Assembly: GCA_963678565.1 (NCBI GenBank)
Contig: OY782875.1
Span: 1,798,001-1,862,000 of the forward strand
Source of the DNA: SKHV01 sp963678565
Lineage (GTDB): Bacteria; Bacteroidota; Bacteroidia; Bacteroidales; Prolixibacteraceae
Reading direction: 5' to 3'
Length of the DNA stretch: 64,000 bases
A program made the position numbers and the translations under genes. Below, in pieces: positions 31,401 through 39,634 of this stretch (position 1 is the first letter of the stretch; every line of letters begins with the position of its first letter). The notes beneath the pieces are model-generated. The model ran no database searches and was not told the origin of the DNA. It saw only the letters and a program-made list of their open reading frames with translations.

Positions 31401-31683
31401 CGCATTAACGATTCCAACTTCACTACAATATAATATCGAATTATTTACGTATACAGGATCTACAAATGTGAAGGAGAAAGTTGATACGGAATTAGCAGGT
31501 AAAAATTATAAACTTGAGACGTTTGCTCCTTATGATAGATTTATAATAAACACTAGTGATATAAATGGGCGGAGAACGGACTATTTCTATGATGATGCAG
31601 GTAGACTTGAATCTGTTTCAGACGATAATTATAATCTGATTTACAAGTATTATTATAATAAGAAAAATTCTTCAAGAGAATGA
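28411..31683 (+). CDS. RHS-like secreted protein A2 (intact)
   Basis: 1090 residues with a signal peptide (MKSIILVLLLFITTNILAQ). The N-terminal block is shared with A1 and A': PIDYFTGKPNIDIPIYNL, SINVPISLSYNPDIV, SWVGLGWNLNCGGVITRTVH. The middle is beta-rich with aromatic YD-like repeats. The end has a recognisable repeat (GRRTDYFYDDAGRLESVSDD) but no RHS-associated core and no toxin tip. Such proteins precede toxin-bearing RHS proteins in Bacteroidota and could build part of the shell or surface scaffold. It is 33 bp after the fibre gene and 42 bp before B2. Completeness contrasts with the broken A1. Confidence 0.75.
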   Translation: MKSIILVLLLFITTNILAQLSPSVEINSPNVTAIQTVENIPIDYFTGKPNIDIPIYNLNMGSINVPISLSYNPDIVKPAEHPSWVGLGWNLNCGGVITRTVHGLPDEYYNFANSEEVTSGYIQSANGVSFQAIPELLGIPYLYALYNSTDLILEEQKEVDLEADEFNFSFLGHSGKIIYDADNSNWIVISDENIEVAKVEYNHNYYYNEIGDNSYSDNVITTQQFNSSEIHLAYRYIYRISLVLEDGTYVTFGNDKDAIEYSFDYNGLFTPGTSEIQTDAWYIKKIVDIQGNMIEFNYRAGDPICKVSYNVRDIDVHAGNQTLYSDYSNDKEIKNGKVIYPTYLSTINSGYCSSEKYDHDDPNESPLEGSGIGISFNSSNTDRLTYDLGYLKKRDKDTGGATIFPNNFHWRQLDNITINGFLTTRYTFDYETNDYGIENINYTRLMLYGMNKASWRARASDHDIVDQYEFEYNDINLGDFNVTSVNLLGYDNSSIVSKTNALLKKIIYPTGGTVQFEWEPHSYGKILFNNKLIDVVMTSLNLGNRIKSIKYFDDVSSHAVKEYNYEYQSSGVLNGLPEILKSNSGYTIDFQRSACFSIFNETYCSPVPLYTQFPIFIGHIESTNPLNVNLFAYRSPIGYSKVKEVDVNNGINITYEFYNFQDDVWKVCISDQNSSDPAITGIDNLSNLNIQQPLSNPRENDVEYQNTFYSNLSPLDYRLEVTGWLSSDAFCPRITTPIVGQIKKKSKSENSITTTTNYYYEIDNDPDFIRRLQINNQYIFQDVISTPDCSLPLRRLALLAFAEIRKEGIASRCHLRKTITKINGKFETHNEYVYNEAGQLGKEIYKFNKNSEGEFEKVIKYHEYSSLDESSFGETLLEYNILNRNYFTQSYHADYDDNYTLLSMSYFDYADSFPFNPKKNYQLSKDNQAIFNEVIADEFYDKEELYNVIESKIFCAEEYSFDKYNNISSILRYNAPNQYYIWSRCKYAPIAKISSKDALTIPTSLQYNIELFTYTGSTNVKEKVDTELAGKNYKLETFAPYDRFIINTSDINGRRTDYFYDDAGRLESVSDDNYNLIYKYYYNKKNSSRE

Positions 31684-31725
31684 TTTTTAGGAACAGTTTT
31701 ATTAATCCTATTTAAGTGATCGAAT

Positions 31726-33795
31726 ATGAAATCAAAAAACATATATAAAGCATTGTTAGCTATTAGCTCAATATTCATATTAATTAATTCAGTCTACAGT
31801 CAAGTAAATAAGAAACAATGGTCCTGGGTAAATACAATAAATAGTAAAGCTGATTGTAATGCATCAGATATTGTTGTTAATGAAAAAAATGTGTTTATAG
31901 GCGGTACCTTTAGCGATAGTATTGAAATAAGTAATAACTGTTTTGTTGCAAAGGGAAACAAAGATATTTATATCGCCAGATTCAGTTTAGATGGGGGGGG
32001 GGATTGGGCTGTTCAGCTTGGTGGAATAGGTAATGATATTGTTACTAATCTTGCAACTTCCCCAAATAGTAATGATGTTTACCTAAGCGGAGAAATTAGT
32101 AGCGAATTAAACAATAGAAAAATAAATGGAGCTAAGAATAATTTAATCGTTGCAAAAGCGAACCAAAATGGAAAAGTAAAATGGGTTGAAGAAATTTCAT
32201 TTTCTAAAAATGCCAAAGGACTTTTTCTAAAAACGAATGCCAAAGGTGAAATCTATTTTTCAGGTGTTTTTAATGGGACACTATCTGTTGATGGAAAATT
32301 ACTTCAGAGTGCTGGGCTAAATGATATTTTTTTATTGAAGTTTAATAAAAAAGGAAAACTAATTAATTACAATTCGTTTGGTGGCAAAGCCAATGAAATA
32401 ATTACTTCACTAAATGTTGATGATCAGATTCTGTTATGTGCAACTTTTGACAGAGATACAAAATTCAACAATGTCACATTAAAAAGTACAAGTGCGAGTA
32501 ATTCAATTTTATGTAAAATTGATGATAAAAACTATGAAAATATTTGGTGGAAAAAAATAAGTAGCATATCATATTTCAATATAAATAGTATCGAATATGC
32601 TAAAAATTCATCTTATTATTTAGCGGGTACTTTCAAGAATAATATTAAAATAGAAGATCTAGAGGTTGTGAATGATGGATACTCTGAGGGGTTTTTGATG
32701 AGAATTAATTGTGATTCTAATTGGATTAAGCCAATAGGAAACAAACTTGATGTATCAATATCTGGCCTTAAAATAAATGGTATGAATCACCCAACAATAG
32801 TTGGATCTTTTAAGGATTCTATTAAGCTGGGTAATAAGATTTTTTATGGCAAAGATAAAAATGCCTTCATTGCAGTTTATAATAATAAAGGTGATTGCGT
32901 TTGGTCAGATATTATTGAAAGTAACAATGACTTGTTTGTATCAAAAGCAGCCATTGATAATTCTGGAAATGTCTATACAGTAGGAGGTTATACTAAAGAA
33001 TTTAATTTGAATTCTTATCAAATACAAAATAGTTCAAGTGAAGATATTTGGTTTGCCAAATGCTCAAATTGCACTGAAATTGATAGCCTTATTACAATAT
33101 CTAGAAGACTTTGCGAGAATTGTGAGGGAGAATTGACCATTCCAAACGGATTTTTAAATGTTGTGTGGAATGATACAATTTATGGATCAAATTCGCTAGT
33201 TATCAATAAAGAAGGAATATACACTGTTTCAGCTTTAAGTCAAAATGGTTGCATATATTATGACACTATCAATATATCTAAAGCTAAAAGCTTAGAATTT
33301 TCGTTAGGAAAAGATACGGTTATTTCTGTTTATAATACGATGCTTTTAACTGGTCCTGAAATTGCTAAAGATTATTTATGGAGTAGTGGTTCAATTAATT
33401 CATCCATTAATGCACAAGCAGTTAATTTTCAAGAGGGTGCTTGTGAATATGAATTGCTTGTTACTGATGCAAATGGTTGTACTAGTAACGACAAGATAAA
33501 GATCTTGTTTTATGACCCAATGAAAATTGATATAAATCATTTAGATAAATCCAGTTTGAATATTTATCCAAATCCAATTGAAGATATCATAAATGTATTC
33601 TCGTTAAACCCAATTGAGCAAAAAATAAATTACCAATTATTAAATGTAAATGGCAAGATACTTCTATCAGGAGAGATTCTAACAAATGGCTCATCGTTAC
33701 AATCAATAGATGCTTCAAATTTATTAACAGGCAATTATGTTTTGAAGTTAAATGTTGGTGATGAGGTGATTACGAAAAATATTGTCAAAAACTAG
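31726..33795 (+). CDS. Propeller-type repeat protein B2 with T9SS type A sorting domain
   Basis: 689 residues. The signal peptide is followed by about seven SBBP-like repeats (KNVFIGGTFSDSIEISNN, NDIVTNLATSPNSNDVYLSG), a PKD-like region (NGCIYYDTINISKAKSLEFS) and a C-terminal type A T9SS domain (SSLNIYPNPIEDIINVFSLN, GNYVLKLNVGDEVITKNIVK). The sorting domain sends the protein through the type IX secretion pore to the cell surface. It is flanked by A2 (42 bp) and C2 (39 bp). A run of ten Gs at 31993-32002 encodes the Gly-Gly-Gly of LDGGGDWA; a change of one G would end translation early. The frame is open in this assembly. Confidence 0.85.
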   Translation: MKSKNIYKALLAISSIFILINSVYSQVNKKQWSWVNTINSKADCNASDIVVNEKNVFIGGTFSDSIEISNNCFVAKGNKDIYIARFSLDGGGDWAVQLGGIGNDIVTNLATSPNSNDVYLSGEISSELNNRKINGAKNNLIVAKANQNGKVKWVEEISFSKNAKGLFLKTNAKGEIYFSGVFNGTLSVDGKLLQSAGLNDIFLLKFNKKGKLINYNSFGGKANEIITSLNVDDQILLCATFDRDTKFNNVTLKSTSASNSILCKIDDKNYENIWWKKISSISYFNINSIEYAKNSSYYLAGTFKNNIKIEDLEVVNDGYSEGFLMRINCDSNWIKPIGNKLDVSISGLKINGMNHPTIVGSFKDSIKLGNKIFYGKDKNAFIAVYNNKGDCVWSDIIESNNDLFVSKAAIDNSGNVYTVGGYTKEFNLNSYQIQNSSSEDIWFAKCSNCTEIDSLITISRRLCENCEGELTIPNGFLNVVWNDTIYGSNSLVINKEGIYTVSALSQNGCIYYDTINISKAKSLEFSLGKDTVISVYNTMLLTGPEIAKDYLWSSGSINSSINAQAVNFQEGACEYELLVTDANGCTSNDKIKILFYDPMKIDINHLDKSSLNIYPNPIEDIINVFSLNPIEQKINYQLLNVNGKILLSGEILTNGSSLQSIDASNLLTGNYVLKLNVGDEVITKNIVKN
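31993..32002 (+). repeat. G10 homopolymer inside gene B2, candidate phase-variation tract
   Basis: Ten consecutive Gs lie in an otherwise AT-rich gene, 90 codons after the B2 start. Poly-G runs of this length are classic slippage sites. Gain or loss of one base would truncate B2 after the signal peptide and first repeat, removing the T9SS domain. Confidence 0.7.
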
Positions 33796-33834
33796 CTTGT
33801 TGTATAACTCAAATTGAACCAAACTAAATATATT

Positions 33835-36800
33835 ATGAAAAGAATTGCTTTTAATATTATAATAATATTAATTACTCAGTTTGTTTTTATTATAAAAATG
33901 CATGGGCAAACGGTTGTTGATCATCCAGTGTATGGGGCAACTCAAATTGTTGATAACTCAAGTATCAAATTTGTTAGTGGCTTTTCAGTAAAAAATGGTG
34001 CCCAATTAAAAGCATATATTGATAATGTTTCTAAACCAAGTCTAACTCCAGCCTATACCATTCCAAACTATGAGAGTGGTGGAAGTGACAACTATAATTT
34101 TATAACAACAAAAAAGTATTTATCTGAAACAGCTTCTGATTTTAGCGAAGAAATTCGTTATTTTGATGGACTTGGTAATTTAAGAGAGACAATCTTAACA
34201 TACGCTACACCAGAAGGCAAAAACTTGGTAGACTTGGCTCCTTATCCTTATGGAAGACAAAGGCTTGATTACTTGCCGATAACGAGAGATAATTATTCCG
34301 TTTATCCTTTGTTTCATGATGTTGAATCATGTGCGAATTCGGTAGAAGATTTTTATCAGAGCATTGGCTTTAGTGAAAATGATTTGTTTACTCCATTAAT
34401 GGTATTTGAAGGTAGTTATTTAAGGCAAGAGATTACAGAATATGGCACTGGATCGAGTCATGATTCTTATGGAAAAGAATATAATTATTCGCTAAATGAT
34501 AAAGTTGTAACAGGCTGGGATGCCGATGGAAGTCAAAAGAAATACCCCATCGGTTCACTTATGATATTTGAAACCTTAGATGAAAATTATTCAACTTCAT
34601 TAAATCAGAATGAATCAATAATCAGACAGTATAAAGACCATGAAGGCAAGGTCATACTATCTGAAAGTGTATTAAAAACTGTGGGAGAATATGAAATAGT
34701 ATTAGAAACCTATTATGCCTATGATGTCTGGGGGCGTTTGGTATTAGTTGTGCCTCCTTTAGCCGATTCACCAACGCATTCTGATTTATGCTATAAGTAT
34801 GAATATGATATAAAAGGACGCTTATTGTCAAAAAAACTACCTGGAGCTGAAAAAGTAAACTATGTTTACGATGCTCAGGACCGATTAGTACTTGAGCAAG
34901 ATGGTAATTTAAATACTGATAAGTACCGTTTTTATAAGTACGATGGATACGGTAGACAAATCATGTCTGGGATATTATCTACAACATTTAGTTTAGCAAC
35001 ATTGCGAACTAAATTTGCTTCCTTTGCTAAAAGCGAGACAAATTCCTCTTCTTCCTCTTCCTATAATTCCTACTATTCCTATTCTTTAAACGAAAGTTAT
35101 CCAGCAGGTATAACAATTTCGACTAGCGATGTGCAAAATGTTATCTGGTATGACGATTATCAATTTATAAATGGTTTGAATGCTGCAAATAGCTTCAATT
35201 GTGACACATACGATGGCGTCTCACAGTTGAGTTGTTCTCCAAGTAATAGTGTTGGAGATTTGGTTACAGGAAGACTAGTGAAAACTTTAGGGGATGAGAA
35301 TTTTAGTATCACAAACTCTAATATTATTACCGTTAGTTACTATGATGAAGATTATAATAATATTAGAACAATCACAAAGAACCATAAAGGAAATTTTGAG
35401 GTCAGTAGCACTGTTTATAAACCAGTTTCAAAATGGGTTTTAAATACGGAACAAATCATATACACTAATTCAAGTGATAGAATAACTGTTAAAAAAGATT
35501 ATATTTATGACAGGGTCGGAAGACTATTAGAAACAGATTATTCAATAAATGGTGGCAATCCAATTGTATTAAATGCAAACAGGTATAATGAGCTTGGGCA
35601 ATTAGAAAAGAAATTTTTATTTTCAACAAATAGTGGAAGTGAAAATATGGATTTTGCACAAGAAATAAACTACCAATATAATCTTAAAGGTTGGTTAACA
35701 GCAATAAACGATGTTGACCTTGAAAATTCTGGTAGCGATTTGTTTGGGATGCAAATATTCTATGAAAATCAGGATGCCTCAGTTGATAATTTGCCTTATT
35801 ATAAACCGCAATTTAATGGAAATGTATCAGCCTTGAAATGGAATACCACTTTTGATAAAGTAAGAGGTTATGGATATGAATATGATAACATCTCACGATT
35901 ACTTAGTGGTTATTATGGTGATGGTAATAATCTAAATTACAATGCGAATAAAAACAATGAGGAAATCACAAATTATGATTATAATGGCAATATATTAGGT
36001 TTAAAACGAAAACTAAATGGAGTTACTGTTGACAATCTAACATATAATTATAATATAGCCAGTAACCAAATTAAAAAAATTACAGATGCTGTTCAAGGAG
36101 ACCCTGCGAATGTGTCTGATTATGTTGTACGATCATCCTCTGATTATGCTTATGATAACAATGGTAATATGAAATCCGATCCAGGAAAAGATATTGATAT
36201 TATATACAATGAACTAAACCTGCCTGAAAAGATAACATTTCCTGGTGGAAATAAAATTTATTACTTATATGATGCAGCAGGAAACAAATTGGCACAGTTG
36301 GTAGAAGCTAATGGAATTGAATTGAAAAAAACGGAATACATTTCTAACACCGTTTTTATTGATGGATCATTGGAAAGCATATTAAATGAAGAGGGATATG
36401 TAACACAAAATGGATCAAATACTTGGAAGTATTTCTTCTATTTAAAAGACCATTTAGGTAATGTTAGAGTTGTATTTACAACAAACGATGAAAACGCTAA
36501 TATAGTTGAAACAGTTCAAACAAATAATTATTATCCCTTTGGGTTACCATTTGAAACTAAAAACTATCCAATAGCAAATACGGGTACGGAGCAAAATAAT
36601 TATCTTTACAATGGCAAGGAGCTTCAAAATGAAGGATTTAACGGTGTGAGTTTAGATTGGTACGATTTCGGGTTCCGGTTCTACGACCCAGCACTCGGGC
36701 GTTTTCCTTGTATGGATCCTATTATTGAAGCTTTCCCAAGTCATACTCCATATAATTATGCGTTTAGTAACCCAACTTCTATGATTGATTTATGGGGATT

Positions 36801-37377
36801 ACAAGGGGTATTTTCTCATTCATTGGCTGCATCTAGAAATCAAACTGCGGAAAAACATGCTACTACACCTGAACAAAAGCAAGAACTTAGAAAAGCAAGG
36901 ATAATTGCTGCGGTTTTTGTTAACCTTCCGGCTATACCAGCTTTATTAGCTGAATCTGGTGTTATTGGAACTGCTAATACTGCTTTAAATGGGAGTTCTG
37001 CATATGAGGCAGCTGATAATTTACCTGAAGTTGAAGACCCAACATTCGAGACACCGGAACCAGCAGAATTGGAAGAGCCAAATGAGGGAGTATATGAATT
37101 TGAAGATACAGAAGGGAAGGATTACACTGGTCAGTCTAAGGATATAGATAGAAGAATGAAGGAACATGAATATTCTGGAAAAAAAGACCCTAACACTAAA
37201 GAGAAAAGGACGGGAGTAACTGGAGGAAAGACTAAAAGAGAAAAGAAGGAAACTGAAATATTAGATAGCAAAGGAGGTCCAGATACAAAAAGCAATCCTA
37301 ATCCAAATGTATCAAATAAGAAAAGACCTATAAGCAGGAAGAGAGAAGAGGATATGAAGAAAAATGGCACTTGGTAA
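33835..37377 (+). CDS. RHS-core polymorphic toxin protein C2 (DUF6443 type) with GIY-YIG-like tip
   Basis: 1180 residues from ATG 33835 (signal peptide MKRIAFNIIIILITQFVFII); a TTG seven codons earlier would precede the signal peptide and is not preferred. The N-terminal beta domain (KFVSGFSVKNGAQLKAYID) and DUF6443-type head (EIRYFDGLGNLRETIL) match C1. The RHS-associated core lies near residues 925-995 (YLYNGKELQNEGFNG, RFYDPALGRFPCMDP, SNPTSMIDLWGLQG). The tip has a hydrophobic segment (AAVFVNLPAIPALLAESGVI), an acidic linker, and a GIY-YIG nuclease-like domain: GVYEFEDTEGKDYTGQSKDI, DRRMKEH, then KKETEILDSKGG. Last large gene of copy 2, 39 bp after B2 and 3 bp before the LRR gene. Confidence 0.85.
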   Translation: MKRIAFNIIIILITQFVFIIKMHGQTVVDHPVYGATQIVDNSSIKFVSGFSVKNGAQLKAYIDNVSKPSLTPAYTIPNYESGGSDNYNFITTKKYLSETASDFSEEIRYFDGLGNLRETILTYATPEGKNLVDLAPYPYGRQRLDYLPITRDNYSVYPLFHDVESCANSVEDFYQSIGFSENDLFTPLMVFEGSYLRQEITEYGTGSSHDSYGKEYNYSLNDKVVTGWDADGSQKKYPIGSLMIFETLDENYSTSLNQNESIIRQYKDHEGKVILSESVLKTVGEYEIVLETYYAYDVWGRLVLVVPPLADSPTHSDLCYKYEYDIKGRLLSKKLPGAEKVNYVYDAQDRLVLEQDGNLNTDKYRFYKYDGYGRQIMSGILSTTFSLATLRTKFASFAKSETNSSSSSSYNSYYSYSLNESYPAGITISTSDVQNVIWYDDYQFINGLNAANSFNCDTYDGVSQLSCSPSNSVGDLVTGRLVKTLGDENFSITNSNIITVSYYDEDYNNIRTITKNHKGNFEVSSTVYKPVSKWVLNTEQIIYTNSSDRITVKKDYIYDRVGRLLETDYSINGGNPIVLNANRYNELGQLEKKFLFSTNSGSENMDFAQEINYQYNLKGWLTAINDVDLENSGSDLFGMQIFYENQDASVDNLPYYKPQFNGNVSALKWNTTFDKVRGYGYEYDNISRLLSGYYGDGNNLNYNANKNNEEITNYDYNGNILGLKRKLNGVTVDNLTYNYNIASNQIKKITDAVQGDPANVSDYVVRSSSDYAYDNNGNMKSDPGKDIDIIYNELNLPEKITFPGGNKIYYLYDAAGNKLAQLVEANGIELKKTEYISNTVFIDGSLESILNEEGYVTQNGSNTWKYFFYLKDHLGNVRVVFTTNDENANIVETVQTNNYYPFGLPFETKNYPIANTGTEQNNYLYNGKELQNEGFNGVSLDWYDFGFRFYDPALGRFPCMDPIIEAFPSHTPYNYAFSNPTSMIDLWGLQGVFSHSLAASRNQTAEKHATTPEQKQELRKARIIAAVFVNLPAIPALLAESGVIGTANTALNGSSAYEAADNLPEVEDPTFETPEPAELEEPNEGVYEFEDTEGKDYTGQSKDIDRRMKEHEYSGKKDPNTKEKRTGVTGGKTKREKKETEILDSKGGPDTKSNPNPNVSNKKRPISRKREEDMKKNGTW

Positions 37378-37380
37378 TAT

Positions 37381-38337
37381 ATGATTACAAATCCAAAACC
37401 ATACATTTTACATGGAATTAATATAAGAGATAATGATTATGGGAAAGCGGTTATTCTTTCCCATAATCAACTTAATGAATCCAGAGAATTTATGTTAAAG
37501 AATAACATAAATGGGATTGAAATTAATTATATGTTTGGGGGTGAATCTGAAGACCTTGAATACCTTAAAGAATTTACCTTTGTTAAACATCTAAGAATTG
37601 TAAACAGGAATGCCGACCTAACAGGAATAAAGTATTTAAAGCAACTGGAAACATTAGAACTAGGTGTAGAAAATAATCAGTACTTTGATTTTACTGCTTT
37701 TCCAAATCTGAGAGCTTGTTATTTTACATGGAGCAAGCAAAAGGAATCAATTTTTAAATGCGAAAACTTAGAGCATTTGGGAATCGAGAAATATCTCAAT
37801 AGAGATTTAGCACTATTTCATAATTTAAAGAAGCTAACTACATTAGGCATAGGCAATTCAAAGATACAGGAACTTAAGGGTATAGAAAACCTAGCAGGGT
37901 TAAAAAAGCTTAGACTTAGCTATTTAAACAATATATCTAATTTGAAAGGGGTTGAGCATTTAACTTATTTAGAAACATTAGAATTATACGGATTACGAAA
38001 ACTCAATTCAATAGATAATATAGCTAACCTGGATAGCATTAAAATGTTGAGTATAGATAAATGTAACGCCATTAATGAATTAACGTCACTTGAAAATCTA
38101 AGGCATTTAAAAAAGCTTGTCTTAAATAATATGGGTGACTTAAAAACACTAAATTCAATAGAGAATTTACACGAATTAGAAGAATTATTTTTTATTGAAA
38201 ACACCAATATCTTAGATGGCAATCTGAACCCAATTAAAATGCTGCAGAAATATTCTTTAGTTAAATTTTCATTTAAGAATAGGAAGCATTACAATCTTAA
38301 AAGAGAAGAGTTAGGTTGGCCTCAATGTCTTAGTTAG
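37381..38337 (+). CDS. Leucine-rich-repeat protein, candidate immunity to toxin C2
   Basis: 318 residues with no signal peptide, so cytoplasmic. From about residue 60 to 290 there are some eight to ten leucine-rich repeats of about 22-24 residues (IENLAGLKKLRLSYLNNI, VEHLTYLETLELYGLRKL, LENLRHLKKLVLNNMGDL). The gene starts 3 bp after the stop of the GIY-YIG-tipped RHS protein, the standard position for an immunity gene. A cytoplasmic immunity protein fits a nuclease that must act on nucleic acid inside the cell. The repeats would give a curved surface for binding the tip. The immunity role is inferred from position. The 3' end overlaps the convergent next gene by 8 bp. Confidence 0.7.
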   Translation: MITNPKPYILHGINIRDNDYGKAVILSHNQLNESREFMLKNNINGIEINYMFGGESEDLEYLKEFTFVKHLRIVNRNADLTGIKYLKQLETLELGVENNQYFDFTAFPNLRACYFTWSKQKESIFKCENLEHLGIEKYLNRDLALFHNLKKLTTLGIGNSKIQELKGIENLAGLKKLRLSYLNNISNLKGVEHLTYLETLELYGLRKLNSIDNIANLDSIKMLSIDKCNAINELTSLENLRHLKKLVLNNMGDLKTLNSIENLHELEELFFIENTNILDGNLNPIKMLQKYSLVKFSFKNRKHYNLKREELGWPQCLS

Positions 38338-38911
38338 AGTCCTTTAAAAGATAGTCTTGCATTACAATAGGTAAGCTTTTAAATTCATTAAAATCAACTT
38401 TTCTAAAATCAAATCGATTTATTTTTATAGAACCTATTTTTGTTGCTACATTATATTCACCAAGAGCATTGTCTAGTAAACAAAACAATGCTGTATGATA
38501 TTTTTTATTGTTTTTATCGTAGCTCTTAATGTAAAAATCTAAATCAACATAGTCAATAAATTTCTCATGTGTAAAAAATACATTCTCTGGATATAGTATA
38601 AAGTCTCCCATTTTAATAGGTTTGCTAATACCAATCCTAGGCTTAAGTGCAACCACTTCCCATTTAGGCAAGTAAGGTGCAGAATCAACAAGCTTATAAA
38701 CAAACTTGAAAGCCGATTTAATCCCATTAGCACTTATAATAAATCTTCGTTTACCTTCCACTGTAGGACTAAATAAAAAAGTAAGGTCTTTATTGATGAT
38801 TGCTAGCCTTTGAGAGATGTTTTTAAAAATCACTTTCTTATTTCTTTCGAACTCAAAAATCTCATCGGAATTATTTAGAAACCAATCCCAAAAATTTATA
38901 TATATATCCAT
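38330..38911 (-). CDS. Unrecognised 193-residue protein, XRE-linked
   Basis: A soluble protein with no signal peptide or membrane segment. The N-terminus is aromatic (INFWDWFLNNSDEIFEFERN), followed by LTFLFSPTVEGKRRFIISAN and LVDSAPYLPKWEVVALKPR. I have a general memory of stand-alone bacterial proteins with WxWFxxNE and FSPxxxGKRRFIISANG blocks, but no function. It is 12 bp after an XRE regulator and so in its operon, and converges on the LRR gene with an 8-bp overlap. It could be another immunity-type gene acquired with toxin C2, or unrelated cargo. Confidence 0.6.
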   Translation of the reverse strand: MDIYINFWDWFLNNSDEIFEFERNKKVIFKNISQRLAIINKDLTFLFSPTVEGKRRFIISANGIKSAFKFVYKLVDSAPYLPKWEVVALKPRIGISKPIKMGDFILYPENVFFTHEKFIDYVDLDFYIKSYDKNNKKYHTALFCLLDNALGEYNVATKIGSIKINRFDFRKVDFNEFKSLPIVMQDYLLKDSN

Positions 38912-38923
38912 AAATAAACAGAT

Positions 38924-39268
38924 TTAAAGATTATAAGCTTGACGAGCTTTTGCATCACGTAATAAACCATCAAGTGTGTAAAGTATATTATCCCTATCCT
39001 TTTCTTGTAGGTGGTTAATATCGTTAAGCCTTTTAAGCATGGATGGGTCTTTAAGCAAATTAATATCGTCTGATTCTCCAAGCAAATAACATACTGTAGT
39101 CTCAAGAATGCTGGCAATCTTTTTAACCACGTCAATAGTTGGCTTTACTTCATCTCGTTCATATTTACCAATAATGGAATGATTAGTTCCAAGTTGTCTT
39201 GCCAGTTCGCTTTGTGAAAGTCCTTTAGCTTCCCGGCATTCCCTTATTTTTATCATAGTTCCGGTCAT
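38924..39268 (-). CDS. XRE-family helix-turn-helix regulator
   Basis: A 114-residue protein with a clear N-terminal Cro/CI domain (KIRECREAKGLSQSELARQL, then NHSIIGKYERDEVKPTIDVV) and a helical tail. It lies 12 bp upstream of the 193-residue unknown gene and probably autoregulates the pair. A second in-frame ATG four codons in (39256) is an alternative start. Upstream on the minus strand TATATTTG (39305-39312) fits the TAnnTTTG -7 box, though no well-spaced -33 element was found. Confidence 0.8.
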   Translation of the reverse strand: MTGTMIKIRECREAKGLSQSELARQLGTNHSIIGKYERDEVKPTIDVVKKIASILETTVCYLLGESDDINLLKDPSMLKRLNDINHLQEKDRDNILYTLDGLLRDAKARQAYNL

Positions 39269-39493
39269 TTATGGTGTTAAAAACCCTTTAATTAACTGTT
39301 ATTGCAAATATACTGTTCAAATATTAATAAATAAAATCACAAATATTTGCTCGGAAAAGTCAGATATTATATTTTTGGTCATAAATGAACGGAATAGGAA
39401 TTTTAAGAAATTTTTGAGCCAATGGAAATAAGGGACATAAAATCGAGCCTGAATATTTTAACAGTCCTATAGCATTACAATTTAGCCCTTAAT

Positions 39494-39516
39494 GGCGCGA
39501 GTTTGTAACTCGTGCC
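39494..39516. repeat. REP-like hairpin, copy 1
   Basis: GGCGCGAGTT, a TGT loop, then AACTCGTGCC: a 10-bp stem with one G-T pair. The 15-base core CGAGTTTGTAACTCG is identical to that of a second hairpin 912 bp away, while the outer stem bases differ but still pair. Confidence 0.65.
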
Positions 39517-39634
39517 TAGTTTTGCTATGGCTGTTTGAGCAAGCAGGGAAAAAGTTATCGTATAATTCACAATTCCAGTTTTGGCAGCAGCATAACCAAC
39601 CAATCGCTTTGCATATTTAATTCTAATATAAAGT

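Noticed and set aside
33814..33834. TTG start adding seven residues to C2
   Set aside because: It would place MNQTKYI before a standard signal peptide; the ATG at 33835 starts the signal peptide directly.
35040..35090. Repetitive CCTCTT/TCCTAT stretch in C2 as a slippage site
   Set aside because: The repeats are irregular and encode a Ser/Tyr-rich loop; units are mostly in threes, so slips would keep the frame.
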